From: Malachius bipustulatus
Taxonomy: Eukaryota; Arthropoda; Insecta; Coleoptera; Melyridae
Assembly (NCBI GenBank): GCA_910589415.1
Contig: OU342630.1
Span: forward strand, 78,364,186-78,428,185
Length of the DNA: 64,000 bases
Reading direction: 5' to 3'
Made by a program: the position numbers and the translations under genes. The notes under the pieces were generated by a model. The model was not told the DNA's origin, did no database searches, and saw only the letters and a program-made list of their open reading frames with translations. Numbering within the stretch: the first letter of the stretch is position 1; the number at the start of each line of letters is the position of its first letter. This document shows, piece after piece, positions 45,111 to 58,315 of the stretch.

Positions 45111-46139
45111 TTTATAGGCGTACGCAAATTCATGCATTACAGTTTTTGAAATTACTTGCTCTGTTGAACAGTAAAAAAAAATGCAGAGAACAAATCAATT
45201 CAGGACTTGAAAATACATTTTTGAGCTACCTAGTTTTTACTTTCAAAGTTTCATTGCCACTTTTAAATAATTATAAATCCTTTTGTGGAAATTTAAATAA
45301 GCACAACTATCCACAGTTCGCTGGAACTTCCCACAGTATGGGTTCGAAGCCCATGCAGTATCGCCGTGGATGGTAAACTGTTTATATTATAAAAATGTGT
45401 CTGCTGTGGCTGAATGAGCTAGTTCTCGAAGCCAAAATTACCAGAGAGGAGCGACTATATCTTATTTACACAGTTAAGACCGTTTTGTCCTCTCTTCAAG
45501 AAACGAATCTGTAATAACGAAATAGTATACGAACCGAAATGATGGGTATTATTCACGAAGACAAAATTTTCAACGCGAGTGTTGGAACGTCTAAGTAAAT
45601 AATGCCCATTCTCCGCGAGATGAAGACGCTATCTTCTCTACGATTTTATCTTTATGCGAAAACCACCACACTACAAGTTTAACTGAAACTACATATTTCT
45701 CTAGAAAATCAAGGGAAACATTTTTTTATGTAAATACACGTAAATTTTTGTGAGATTCAGCATCTAGGATTTAATTTTTTACTTTCTCGATGAGCTGAAA
45801 CCTTACCTCACTTTATTTTCTTATAGTAGGATAAAGTTTAAAAAGTCATACGTATCGATTAAGAATACACATCCTTCTGATAGTTCGATTTATTTTGTTT
45901 CATTTACTGGTTCTCGTAGAAACCGTCAAGTTTGTCTAAACACTCCATCCCACATAAATAAATAAACGTCAATATTGGTTTTGAATGAGAACCAAGCACA
46001 ACACAGAGGATAGAATGTCATTACGTGAATAAATTTTATGTAGTTGTCAGTGGCTGTCAAACTGACTTAAACCGTTCAATACATTGTTCGAAGGATTCCT
46101 TTAATAATTTACGCTCGTTCGCACCTTGAAATTTAACTG
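45111..46139. other. Unassigned non-coding stretch
   Basis: A GGGTTCGAAGCCC B-box-like sequence near 45350 lacks a matching A box at the right distance. Otherwise nothing recognised. Confidence 0.4.
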
Positions 46140-46890
46140 TTTGACATTTTCTGGTGAAATGAAAAATCTTAATTCGGACGGTTAGTATGACGTCACATCT
46201 GACTTTTTAAAGTTAATCATACCATAAATGAGATGACACAATACTACTTCTGGTACTTCATTGGAAAGCTATTTTAAAAAGAAAATTGACCATGCCAATT
46301 ATTTGACATTTGCCTGACAGTTGGGTTGCAATTTGAAAAATTTCCATACTGACTAATTTACTTTACCTGATCTTAAAAAAAAATTGTCGTGTCAAAATGG
46401 CTTACTTAAGTGAAACTATAAAAATAATAATTCTCTTGATTGGATTCGGGGACTGCCAACGTACTTAGGATGAAGTTTCAAGAGAGAGATCCTGATTGTC
46501 CACCACTAACTGAGGTGTCCAAAATTTAGTCATAATTATTGTGAACAAACGGACATGTGAGAACTGAACTTCGACCCCGGCTTCATTGCATGGACGGAGA
46601 AAGAACACTCGACATTCTTCTCACATACCAAGAAACTCCAATAGCTCCAGCCAGAAAAGTATGCAGGAGTACGATAATACCTCTCACAAAACCGTTTCCA
46701 ACATTTTTAAATCAGCGGAAATTTTATTTTTCCAATTGCATCCCAACTGCCAAAGCAAATGTCAGATAATTATCTGGTCAATTTTGTTTCAAAAATAGCT
46801 TTCCAATGAAGTAACATAAGTGGTATCATCTCATTAAAAGAAATAAAAGTAAAGAAAGTAAAAAATAAAATTCTTGGTGAGAAAATGTAA
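46140..46890. repeat. Foldback element, about 0.6-0.75 kb
   Basis: The clear arms are 46227-46345 and 46717-46835. AATGAGATGA, CTTCATTGGAAAGCTATTTT, GCAAATGTCA and GGAAATTTT blocks are mirrored with moderate divergence, and weaker pairing extends outward to about 46140 and 46890. The loop of about 370 bp is slightly GC-richer and contains frames with no recognisable product. Confidence 0.75.
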
Positions 46891-47270
46891 CTCACAAAAA
46901 ATTTAATTGATGTTTTTTGTGTCTTTGTCAAATAGTTTTACCTGATTTTATTTGTTTATTGTTTGTTTATTTGTCGGGCGTTTATTTATCTTGGACGTCT
47001 TCCTTATTACGGTGCCGGCGATTGAGACCGGTGTTTCGAATCGGGACTCTTTCTGTTGCGGTCGAACATGGTTATTTTCTAGAGGCAGAAATTGTCCTTA
47101 TGAATTGCGGATCTCTCCTCGACTCTTAGTGAAACTAAATTCGAATCTTATGAATGGAGTGAATTAGAAAATGCTTGTTGTGTCAGCGCATGAATTTCTC
47201 GCTATTTCGAATAGTCCTAATATTGCTCTTTAAGAAAAAATTCCAATTTTAGCAACTTGGGTGAAAACAG
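46891..47270. other. Unassigned non-coding stretch
   Basis: A GTTTCGAATCGGGAC patch near 47033 is weakly B-box-like. No other signal. Confidence 0.4.
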
Positions 47271-47279
47271 GAAGGTGCC

Positions 47280-47700
47280 TAATCGACTTTTATTTTGTGA
47301 TCAAAACAAGGAACGGCGCGATACTCTCAAAGTAGTTTCCACCGTCAGGATTGAGGAAAGAACCGGCGCGATACTCTCAAAGTAGTTTTCACCGTCAGGA
47401 TATAGGAGGAGATGGACAGCCTAGCAGCGACTGGTGTCGGAACAAGACTGTCTAATCCTTTTTTCCTGATGCGTGTTTTTATAGCCAGATTTCGACCAGA
47501 CTCTTTTGTTTTCCAGAGCGGGAACGTACTAGCAGCTGCTTTCTAACACGGTCGGCTCGCGTGATTCTTTAAGTAATACAATGTAGCGGGGACTTTCCGT
47601 TGGTGGTGGATGTTTTGGCTGGCCGTTCGTACCGTCTGCGTTAAAGAAGGCGAGTGACCTAGATTCCTCTCCTATTATTATTCTCAGGCCGGCTATACCG
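47280..47700 (-). promoter_or_regulatory. LTR-like segment on the minus strand with promoter and poly(A) signals
   Basis: Read on the minus strand, a TATA box (CTATAAAAACACG, complement of about 47475-47484) is followed 30 bp on by an initiator-like AGACAGTCTTG (near 47450). Next come two 50-bp tandem units containing GCGCGATACTCTCAAAGTAG (complements at 47314-47350 and 47364-47400), then AATAAA (complement of 47289-47294). This TATA, initiator, short R region and poly(A) order is typical of an LTR. GC content is higher than the surroundings. The TG/CA ends and target duplication could not be placed, and no adjacent gag/pol was seen. Confidence 0.4.
47314..47402. repeat. 50-bp tandem duplication
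   Basis: CGGCGCGATACTCTCAAAGT and the following CACCGTCAGGAT are repeated with a 50-bp period and one or two differences, within the LTR-like segment. Confidence 0.85.
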
Positions 47701-47767
47701 TGAATATAAATGAGAGACGAAAAAAATTGTAATTATTTTACGTACCTAGGGCTGGTTTATCTCACTA

Positions 47768-48908
47768 ATACAGGGTATTTCGTATATAATGATCCGTGGG
47801 GAAGTGGAAGATTCTTTGTTCCGAAATTCGGTTACGTATAGTTTTAGATATAAACAACTTGCTTTAACCAATTATTGTTGATAGTAAAAAAGATACAGGG
47901 TGGGAAAGTTGACATTGTCAAATTTGTTTTCCGAAATAATTTGCAGGCTTACAAACGCACGAACGGAAAAATTTGGGAAAACTCATTCTATGGTATGAGA
48001 AATCATATTATGATGTTCGTTTCGATGCATTTTCTAGATGGCGCCACATAAGTCATGTTGATCGTGTAAATGAAAACTCAACTATCTCACCCTTAACGCT
48101 TTCTCCCTTTTTATACTTAAATATCTTTCATATTAAAGTAAGTACATTATTATTGCGAAAAATGTTATACTGATCGTCCCCTCAAAAGTCGGTCGTTCTC
48201 GAGATAATCATATTTTAATAGTCACAAGCATAATTTACATTTTATTCCTTATGACAAAGTATTATCATGACAGGCTTAGATAATGACAGCATTTTGACAA
48301 TTTGACATGTTGCACTTTGACGGAATAACAAAACCAAAATTAACTCGACCACTTTAACTGAAAGGTCAAAAAATTTAAATACATTTTGACCTACAGCTAC
48401 AATTATATATTGTCGAACTGTCAAACTTTACATTGTTAAGCGATCCGTATCCATTGTTTCGACGTTGAAAACACCAATGATAGACCAATCAGAATTGAAA
48501 CTGTTTCTCCGTGAAACATCACGTTGTCTCTGGTTTCTGATTGGTCAGGTTACTTGTAAATTTTAAGATGAGTGAGATAGTCAAGTTAATTTTTGCTTTT
48601 CTATGATATGTCAGAGTAAAAAATATTAAATTGACACAATTTTGGTCATTATTTAAGCCTACTTACGGATATCACGGATATCCGATTATTATTTCTCATA
48701 CGGAAGAACGTCTACTCCCAAATTTTTCCGTTCGTGCGTTTACAATCTTTCAAATTTTTCCGTAAAATAAATAAAATGTCAACTTTGTCACCCTGTATCT
48801 TTTTCATTATCAATAATTTATTAAAGCAAGTTATATTAGATCGTAATATTTCGAAACGAATAATCTTCCACATCACCACGGACCATTACTTGCAGAACAG
48901 CCTGTATT
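47768..48908. repeat. Foldback element, about 1.14 kb
   Basis: The left arm (47768-47990) and right arm (about 48690-48908) are reverse complements with moderate divergence. Matching blocks include GATACAGGGTG (47893) with CACCCTGTATC (48789), ACGCACGAACGGAAAAATTT with its mirror near 48740, and TGATCCGTGG with its mirror near 48880. The roughly 650-bp interior is A+T-rich with no recognised gene. Confidence 0.8.
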
Positions 48909-51477
48909 GACCACATTCTTCTTCTGTGCCTCATTTTCAATAAATCAACACAGTGTTCAGCTGTTCAAAATCGTTGAATAATATTTTTATTTTGTCATTT
49001 TGTTACATGAGAATATGTTCTACTATAAATTTCCAATCAATTTCCCTAACACACCCAGTGTGCATGCACTTTTAAATAAAATGTTACGTCGTGATAAATG
49101 AAATTACCTACCGTAAGTTTCCGAAACGCTTTTGACTTCCAGGCTTAGGCAGTCTGAAAGTTGATAGGGCTGTATAAGTTTGAAAGTTTGGTACTTCTAC
49201 TTCTAGTAAAGTAAGGGATTTTCTTGTTCTGTCAGAATTATCTTTTCACAATATAGTGTTCCAACTTTCCGCGTTTCGTTTTATTTCGTTCCATGGCAGT
49301 ATATTTACCCTTGGTGTATTTGATTGATGGATTGCCATGTGCTATTCTTGTTTTTTCATGCAGCTGGAAATTCAATATGAAATATCGCTTTCGTGGTGAA
49401 AGTACGAGTATTTCTAAAACTTTGTCAAGGAATTTCAGGATAAAGAACTTTTAGTCAGACGTTGCAAAATGTATAACTTTTGATGACTGATACTTGTATT
49501 TGTCCTGTGTGTGTGTATTTGTGTGAGATAGAACTACTGTATCAGTGTTTTATTATTGCGAGTATAAAGTAAGCAGACTCTTGCGTATAATAATTGATGT
49601 TTCTGTATTTTAATAAGGGTAAACGCCTTCAGCAAATTATCTAATGTATACGTATTTACGAAAATTCGGCGAAGCGGCTACGACGCGACGGAGCTTTAAC
49701 ATGTTAAAAGCAATACAGAGGAGTTTTTCAGTTGAATAAACTCCCTGTCTCTAGGACAGGTAACTCTCAACGCTTGAAGTAATTCAATCTTTGGAGTTTT
49801 AGATTTTTTTTTAAGAAACTTTATCACATTCCAAGAATTGAATTCGTTTTGGTATGTTAATAATATGAAAAAATTCCAGGGAGGAATAAACCGAAGACTA
49901 ACAGCAGCTCCTTAAGAAATATTTCATTTTACGAAAGTAAACGAAAAATCGACCCGGATGAACGATCACCGATTCGATGCATCAGGGCCTTATGAGACGA
50001 CGGTGTGCAACGAAAAAAAATATACGGTGCGGTTTTTTTGTAACTCTCTCACTATTGGAGTCTCGAGAATTAGCAAAGATTCAAGGTCGGTTGAATTGGA
50101 GGAAAGTTGCGCAATTTTATGTTTATCAATAATTTGAAACAAAATTTATAGAGTAACTTCAGTCCTTGCTGAAATATCCTTAAAAAAACACTGAAAATTC
50201 GAGATTTCTTATTTCCACTAGGTACTCCTATTTGAATCATCGCTTGCACACATAATCGCTGAAAATGCCTATACGGCTATTGTAGAATAAGAAAGGTTCG
50301 GAAGAAATCTCCATGGACCGGGGCACAATAGCCCGAATTCAATTATGATTTCAATTGAAGCTAGCCGTGAAAGCCAACAAACATCAATTATTATTTTGTT
50401 AATATTAGAGACAGCAGTAATATACGTTAGAAGTGTGACTTTGTATATTTTGAAAAACATGTCCTAAAATAGATGTTATCTGTAGTAAGGTTAAGGTTAT
50501 ATCCATCTTAAGAAATAACCTCCTATATTCCAGTCTCCTAGAGTATTTACCTTCCGTTCACAAATACTCTCATTATTTTCCTCTAATAAGAACTCTGTAA
50601 GCGTCAAATGAGGAAATAGAGCTGGCAGATGAAAGGAGTTCTGCTCCAGTGCCTATTCAAAGTACCTGCCTAATTTGACTCTTCAGTATTCAGCAATGGA
50701 AGGGGGAGGGAGGACAAGTTAAAATCTTAATCTGAATATTCTCTTGGCAGAAAAGTTATCCGGCAAATTAATAAATTATCATGAAAACGGAATTTTGAAT
50801 TTTATGTTAATTCATTCAGTGCTAATAAGGCTAGGCTAGAGTACCTTGATACCTTGATGCCCCTATTTATTACATTTCTAAATTGTCTGAGAAGAAGAAG
50901 AAGTGAAAATGGTTTAACTATTTAGATTAAGCAGTTTTTGACAACTGAAAAAAAAATTCAACAACTTGTATCTCGTTTATTTTTGATTTTTTTAAGAAAA
51001 GTTTTAAAATGGTGTAATACTTTAATACAATCTATACACAGTTAAAAATAAAGTAGCAACTTAAAAAACACCCTGTATAATGCCTTGAATAAATGAATTA
51101 ATAATATATTGTCTCGGGTAGTATGTACTAATCTTTTTTAAGAATTTTAGGCAGGCAAGATTATTTTAATGAAGAGTAATGATTTTCATTTTAATCTGAA
51201 ACTCTACATCAGCAAAATTTCAGTTGAAAATTAAGTCTTAAATTAATGTCTTTATCGACGTTGCGTTTATCAGGATGAAAGACTATCGATTCATTTTAAA
51301 TCACATTGAAGAATATTTATCCCTTCAAGTTTGCATTACAGAACAAAAAGCGTGAAAGGCATTTTATGAAAATATGTTACAAAATATTCTATTATATACA
51401 AAATAATAATAATAATAACATTTATGAAAAAACAGGAAAAGTCAACATAGAGTTATGAATCTAATTTCTATGATAAA
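48909..51477. other. Unassigned stretch with an element edge near 51069
   Basis: AACACCCTGTATAAT at 51067-51081 resembles the outer right end of the 25.8-26.6 kb foldback element and may mark a decayed copy (about 50940-51081). The rest is unassigned. Confidence 0.45.
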
Positions 51478-51670
51478 ATTTTGATAGTTTTTTTAGAGCT
51501 TACTTATGGCTATCTGGTAAACGCTAGATACAAAGTTGATTAAATCACAAAAAAAGATACCCAATAAATATCCTGTAAAAATTACAAAGCTACAATTTTT
51601 TATTTTCCTAATAGCTCCTATTATTTGAAGTTTCAGTCCAGAAGTTGATGTATTGACATTCTGCATTTTT
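51478..51670 (+). repeat. Dispersed repeat, diverged member of the 26.6-kb family
   Basis: Carries AGAGCTTACTTATGG, GGTAAACGCTAGATACA and AATATCCTGTAAAAATTACA in the order found at 26600-26920 (opposite strand) and 54370-54560. Confidence 0.45.
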
Positions 51671-52429
51671 TGGTGTCACTGGTGAAATGGATTGCACCTA
51701 GGTAGGATGATAAGGAACTTATTTCCATCTCCCTCATTAAATCAGCCCAAATCGAAAAAGCAAACAGTGCAAGCATTAGGTACGTAAATACCTAAAGGTA
51801 ATTAAAACGCAGCCACCCGCCGTTACATCAAGTAAACGATCCCCGTCAGCTCATTAAATATTCATAAAATAGAAGCGCTCTAGCTAGTGGAGTTCCAGCA
51901 CTTTTAACAACATCGAAGAGACGGCGAAGCTAGGGTAGAAGTTGACCAGATGGTAAGGCAGGGTATTGTAAAAGACACTCTCGAAACGCGTGACGGAGAA
52001 AAGGATGACCTAGATACAGACCGGGTGAAAGAATGTGAAATCAGGAATCAAACAGTAACTCCATGAAAAGACAATAGTAACTCGTTAAGTATTATACCTA
52101 CGAGAAGGAAAATGACACCAACCGATAAAACGAATAAATAAATGACAACAGCCGAAAATTCGCTGCGGTCCCGAAACTGCAAGTAGGTAGAAACGCAAAA
52201 TGAAGGTGGAACCGGTGTAATTATAATAACTAGACACAATGGAAAGGTGCAGAACGTGTCGGCCGATTTGAAGGAAAATTTAGGCAGTTCAGGTTTAGGA
52301 CAATTCAGTAAGGTAGCCGCGAGGTCAAATCGCTAAGTCCCGTGATTAGGGAAATATGAATAAGAAATAAATCACGGTATAGGGCAGTGCCAATAAGGTG
52401 CATTGTTGCGTGGTGTTTAGAAAGCGGAC
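51671..52429. other. Unassigned stretch
   Basis: Around 51925-52065 a frame of about 45 codons lacks a start and contains VDQMVRQGIVKD, faintly like the start of a Ty3-type reverse transcriptase but too short to call. GC content rises toward the LTR-like promoter at 52.43 kb. Confidence 0.35.
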
Positions 52430-52640
52430 CACCGCCTCTATAAAAGCAGACGTCTCACAGCAGCTCGCTCTCAGATAAATTTTGACTTCCTAACCCTTTG
52501 GACGTGTCTGGAGATGACGAATGAGTGGACTCTAGATCGCCCAATCCTAATCTAAATTTCCTAATTGGCTCGGAGATGACGAATGAGTGGACTCTAAGTT
52601 AATTTCTCTCATCTACCTAATTAAAACTCCGATTAAAATC
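52430..52640 (+). promoter_or_regulatory. LTR-like or retroelement promoter segment
   Basis: A TATA box CTATAAAAGC (about 52438-52447) is followed about 28 bp on by CTCTCAGATAAA, an initiator-like site. Then come two direct copies of GGAGATGACGAATGAGTGGA (about 52510 and 52572, roughly 62 bp apart). The layout (TATA, initiator, tandem repeat downstream) resembles that at 47.3-47.5 kb on the other strand, though the sequences differ. It could be an LTR R region or a host core promoter. Ends and primer-binding site were not found. Confidence 0.4.
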
Positions 52641-52969
52641 TGGTTAGTCCGGATTCCGTCGCAAGAAGACCTCAGATTGGAAAAGTAGTTAGGGAAATTC
52701 TTTTCAAACAAAACAAAATCCAAATAAACAAATAATCAAATAGATTCGCCAAATCCACGAGCGCAGGTCCCCTTTTAAATCAGGCAAAATAATCAACTAG
52801 GTATTAGGCGGCACGACAGTAGGTTCTTTTGCGCATCCGTCTCGGCCATAGTAATCCTGGCATACCTCAATCAAAGAGCAGGGGTGACTACGGTAAAAAC
52901 TACGGTAAACACAACGAGGAAAACACAACGGTCCTATTAGGGGAAACCCCGAGGTAAATAGACGATCAC

Positions 52970-54005
52970 ACAGTGGTTTTTCGCCACAGACGATGAGGCC
53001 CGGGTGCATTTTTCCGTTTCCTATTCGGCCAGCGCAACCGAGTGCGCTAATCGTGTAGGAAACGAATGAGAGACTTGCAGCTCCATTTCCTAAGGGACCA
53101 ACGCAACCGCATGTATCGCGATTATGGAACATCAGCCTCATGCGCGTCTGTGTACTCTGGAAAATGATTTGCGCCTTTAAGCCATCGTGCGATTGGATGC
53201 GTCAAGCTGTTGGGTCTTTTGTTTTGAAATAGTGAATGTTGGTGAATGCTGCTTGGACTTTATAGCAATGGAAGGTATCATAAAGCAGTTTGATATAAAA
53301 CTAATATTAAGGTCACAACTAAGGAAGGCCTCATTGATACTACGGTCGTATTTCTATTTTTTTCTTCGACTTTCAGGGCAAGGAAAATGTTCGAGATTAA
53401 CAGAAGCATGATTTTTATTTTGAATTTTGCATTTATTTTGCATTTATATTCCAAAAATCATTGCATCAATCCCTGTGGACTGGACACGATATGTGAAAGC
53501 GGATATAGCGCCGGTCCGTCTGTAAGCTTCGAAGCGCCTGGCATTGTCGTGAAGTGGTTACATCCGTTATTCGCGGTATAAATCGGCGCCTCTTGTCAGC
53601 ACCTCTCCGCACTCTCAAACCCGATTTTTTAGGCCGTTTTTGGCTTTCCCTTTCATTTGCAAAGCAAATGGATAATACCTTCCTGGTGATACTATAGGTA
53701 TGTTCTCCACCTCTATATAGGTGCCATAGTGAAACTGCATAGAAGCCGCTGATGTATATAATGACCTTATTATTATTATTATTATTATTTATGAGTAGGT
53801 ACCTACTCAGAAGCCCAATTTGAAAGGTTGCAGATTGATTATCATTGCAAAGGGCTTATTCGCATGTGAGTGCGTTAGTCCCTTAGGGAACGGAGCTGCA
53901 GGTCTCGCATCCGTTTCCTATACGATTAGCGCACTCGGTTGCGCTAGCCGAATAGGAAACGGAAAAATGCGGCCCGGGTACTCATCGTTACACTGGATTG
54001 ATTTA
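52970..54005. repeat. Foldback element, about 1 kb, GC-rich arms
   Basis: Arms of about 120 bp (52993-53112 and 53864-53983) are near-identical inverted repeats. GCGCTAATCGTGTAGGAAAC has its mirror at about 53920, and TTTCCGTTTCCTATTCGGC its mirror at about 53955. Because of this the same peptide (ISALGCAGRIGNGKM and neighbours) appears in frames on both strands, including a 114-codon minus-strand frame at 52797-53141. This is an echo of the inverted DNA, not gene evidence. The interior contains a TATA-like GGTATAAATC near 53575. Confidence 0.8.
53767..53789. repeat. (TTA)n microsatellite
   Basis: Seven to eight TTA triplets inside the foldback interior. Confidence 0.9.
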
Positions 54006-54369
54006 CGCCTATACTGCATAGTACTGAGATAAGATAGTCAACTTCTGTTTTCCGTATGGATGTCATATTGGATTTTTCTTTGAAAAGGTACGGAAAATTT
54101 TTCTATAATACAACGGTACCCTATCATTTTGTTTTTAAATAGTTTTTTCAAATAGTTTATACGGTTAACGTGATAAAAAATAAGTGGACAAGAGATGAAT
54201 TGGCATGCATTTTGCTGCCTGGAATGTATCCTATGGCGGAAGCCAAACATAAAAATTATGGGTCAGTATCGTTGTACACAGAATATTTTTTTTACTTTTT
54301 CAAAGAAAAATTTGCGAATGTAATAAGCGTAAAAACAACCATTGATACCAGTAAATGCTAAATGTCAAA

Positions 54370-54560
54370 AAAATTGCAGTTTTTCAGGATATTTCAAGAA
54401 CGGTCACAGATATCTTGTATATGTCTTGACGGATTCGAGATGGCCACAAAATTGAGATTTTTTTGTGTAGCTTAATTAATTCTGTATCTCTTAGCGTTTA
54501 CGAGATACCCCTAGATAGTGAGCTCAAAAAAAAACCTGCATCGACATTGCTGAACAAGAA
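54370..54560 (+). repeat. Dispersed repeat, family shared with 26600-26920
   Basis: AGGATATTTCAAGAACGGTC, GATGGCCACAA, CTCTTAGCGTTTACGAGATA and an A-run then CCTGCATC appear in the mirrored order of the 26.6-kb copy. Confidence 0.6.
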
Positions 54561-57500
54561 ATTTTTCAAAGTTTACCTAAATTCCGGCGGATATTCCTCT
54601 CCTCTTCGAATTATGAGGGTAGATTGTTGAACATAAACAAAATTCTTCGAGGTTTATATCAAGTAGACGAGTATTCCTAACATTCACTTAAAACTGTTTT
54701 CAATAATACATTTAACCACAGAGTATTCCCTGGTGAATACCGCTTCGAGAATTCCCACACAAAATTCCCACTTTGAAATATTATGACGGAATCTAATAAT
54801 TATTATCACACTCTCGGGATATAACCGTTGAAAGTTGTAAAATCTGCGATCTTTTATGTTTAGAAAATTTTGGATGTGAGAAAACTGAAGACTTTACCAC
54901 CCAACTGGATTTTTTTCCTATTGGTATTCCAGTAAGATTTGCTCACCGAATGAAGACATCATCTTTCTCATAAAAATTTTCTCTACGATTTTAATAAAAA
55001 ATTTCTTGTTAGACGATATAAATTATGAGAATTCCAGAACTGTAAGCGGTTCTTCTTTGTCCCTGACAAATGTCATTTTCGAGGGAAGGGTTCAAATACC
55101 GATTTCTTCAAAGCGATTTTTTGACATGCTCATTAACTTGAGGCCTCTTTGAGTTATTATTTTATATCCTGGCGTCGAACTCTATTATCAAAACGATTCC
55201 GCGAGACTGAGATCATGGTTTATGAGGAGAAAAATAATTCTTATTGGACAGAACTTTGGAGCCTCTGAAATGTGCCCTACGTATTGGTTTGAATTTTTGG
55301 GTATTATTAATCACCGAATAAAACTTTTCTAAGAACGTAATTTTCCATCATCCCATGTAAAAACAACTTTTTTTAACCTACGCCGAACGGTGCATGGAGG
55401 CGTTTCAAAATCGATATTCAGTCATTTTAAGGGTAGGTGGTAGTTTATCGGAGATTGCTCCCGATCCACCGTGTTAAATATCACTGAAAGCTCTCCGTTT
55501 ATAATTTACGACTTGTTGAAACCACGAACTGGAATAATTAAATCTGGAATTAGATCCGTAATGCTCCCCGACAATCTTGGATATCTGATGGAGCTTCCAC
55601 GGTCCTCTGCAATGCAATGCAAGAGGTTCAAATTAGTCACGACACCCATTAATTATTGAAGTTGCCTTTAGAAAACCAATCAACTGGCTCTAATTTTCTA
55701 CGTATAGCTGCGATAAAATAAATTAGTCGATTTATTAGGTGGTATTTTAGCTCGTTATTATATTCTGCAAATTCTCCACGGTTCTTTACAACACCCACCT
55801 ATATTGCCTATAAGAATTCTTTCACTATTTTTGTTTTCAACAGACGTCGAATTAATGATAACATTTTTATTATAAATATACTGTAATGAAGTCATGTAAT
55901 TTTGCCTTCATTTTACAACAAATAAGAAATAGAAATAGGTTCAGTTTTATAAAAGTCGAATAATAATAATTATTTCCGATCAGATTAGTAAAATTAAATA
56001 CGCATTAAATATTGCAGATATATTGATCAAATTCACCAGTGATAACTTCCACTGACCCCTGGCGTTCCCCTCTTCTCCATTGGAGCTACCCTAGGGACAA
56101 GGATATTATAAACGTATCAATCCATGTGACCTCAGGTAATTGGGAATAAAATTAGCGAGAAGAATTCCCCGGGGGAGCAAACCTCCAGAAGAAAGCTGGC
56201 GCCCAAGCAACCCGTGGTAAAACCGACGTGACCGAAACCGTAAAGTTCCCAAGAAGCCGGATTTCGTCACAACGTACAGGATGTAGTTATCTTTATTATT
56301 GCAAAAGAAAAGTAGGACAGATTCTTTGGTCAAAACTAAATAGTGTGTCTGGAAATACACCGTTTTAGAGATTCAGGATGTCAAAAAATGATTATTTTGT
56401 ACATGTCTTATCATTGATACTAGCTACCTTTTTAATACTAACTATAATTTTTTTATTTGCCAGTGATGGGGATTTTAGGGTTGCGCTAGGTTTTTTTGCC
56501 CCTAATATTTATGACATTGAGAGTGTAAATATTTGATTGTTTAATATTTTCTCAGGATTTTTTATTATGAACTTTATTGATTATTAAAAAATTAAAGATG
56601 ACTTTTCAATCAACGTTAAATGATTGAATACGGATATTAAATCCACCAAGAAGGATTTTTTCTGAGTGAAGAGGGTAGAAATCTAGAAAGTAGTGGGTAG
56701 TCGAGAAGAGGAAACTGTGACGTACTAATAAATGTAATATTGTTGGAATAGAGAAAGATCAGCGAGTTTATTAGGAAATGATTGATATTTTATCGGAGGC
56801 TTCCAGAGCTGGTTTGTCCATCTGTTGTCCAGGATGAATTCCGCTGCTAGGATTCAATATCCTGTGGCATGTTCCTGTGATTTATTGTCTGATTGAAAAG
56901 GCGACAACTCTAGCCCTTTAGTATTCAACTTTTGTATTTTTGGTTTCTTTTCTGTTGGGAAATAAGACGATCTAAGAATCGACAATCTTAAAATCAAAAA
57001 TTTGTATGCAGTTCAACAACAACTTTTGCTAAAACCAGAAATATGTATGTAAATTATGGAACATTAGACATGATATTAAAATCCTGCCAAAGCACCAAGA
57101 CTGCCATGAGACTAAAAAAAAGTGAACATGAAGAATGTTTAAGACATGATGGGTTTACAAAATCTAATATTGATATTTTCACACTATAGGTACTTAGCTG
57201 ATATTTTTTAATAACTTGCTTAAGTGTCGGAGTTTTCATAGATTAAATTAAACATTTGCCATTCTAGGGAGCAAGCATTTCCTGCAATTCTATCTTTTTT
57301 TTCCTTTTGAAGTGATCACCAAAATCGTTAATTAAAAAGAAAGGAAATTTTAGATTCGAGAAGAAACTTTGTAGCTTTGATTGAGACTGTTCTTAGATAT
57401 TCGCCACGAGTGTACCCGCATAAAAACTGGGTACAACTTTAGGATTCTACTCAATACCAAGGTACTTACCTTTTACCTTCTACTGTTTACCTCGTACACC

Positions 57501-58315
57501 TCTTAAATAAAAGCTATTACTCTGAAAGTTATACATATAAATAAAAAATTGAATATGGAATGTACTTAGATTTAAATTTCAAAGAGCATTTTTCTTGATA
57601 AGCTGCATTTTTAATATTAGATTGTATTAATTTTTATTTCCATCAATTAGCTCTGGTTTGAATTATTTAAAATTCTCAAGTGCCGGATGCGAAAACCGAT
57701 TTAACCACATGAATAATCTCTCAATAAGCAGATAGTTCAACTCAGGATTGTCAGATTGTGCAAATTTTCTGTCGAAATTTACAGAAAGTTTAATTTTCAA
57801 GTTTCAACCCACAAGTAGTCTAACTTATCAACGCCTGATAGCTTGACAGACCCTGCTTTAAGCTTCTGATTGGTTGCAGGAGAGATGCCGGAGAGAAAGA
57901 CGCTCTGATTCAGGATCGCCGGAAGCACCTCAGCCTCATGGGCTTATTGTGCTAAGCCCCCGTTGCTTCATGCCACCCATTCTGTCAGTCTGGTCCCCTG
58001 TACTATAGTTTGTAGGTACAGCCCCATCACTGGATGAGTATTCTTCCGGAATCATTTTTGGATTTCTCTGCATAGTAGCATAGTTTAGATTGTACGAGTA
58101 CTGCACCAGCCGACTTGTGCAAAGTAAAATTATTATTCTTACATAGTTCCTTGATAGAATATTCGCTGATTGATAGAACCCAAAGAGAGACTTGCGCTCG
58201 ACTTAACTCCAATTCCATTTCTTCATCCCCTTCCCAAATCAGTCTATGTTGACCAGGAAATTTCTGAAATCTTTCTGATTTTTCAACTAGTCATAAGACA
58301 GTTGTTAGAGATCAG
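54561..58315. other. Unassigned non-coding stretch
   Basis: No supported gene. Short GC-richer patches (about 56040-56270 and 57870-58020) have unrecognised frames, including an 84-codon minus-strand frame at 56106-56360. Confidence 0.5.

Noticed and set aside
45340..45375. tRNA gene suggested by GGGTTCGAAGCCC
   Set aside because: The B-box-like sequence has no A box or pairing acceptor arms at the right distance.
51925..52065. Ty3-type reverse transcriptase start (VDQMVRQGIVKD)
   Set aside because: Only about 12 residues are reminiscent, and none of the downstream catalytic blocks follow.
53500..53530. GGTCCGTCTGTAAGCTTCGAAG similar to the 3' side of the hammerhead relic
   Set aside because: No CTGATGA-like or GAAA box lies upstream at a usable distance, so the similarity is limited to one short stretch.
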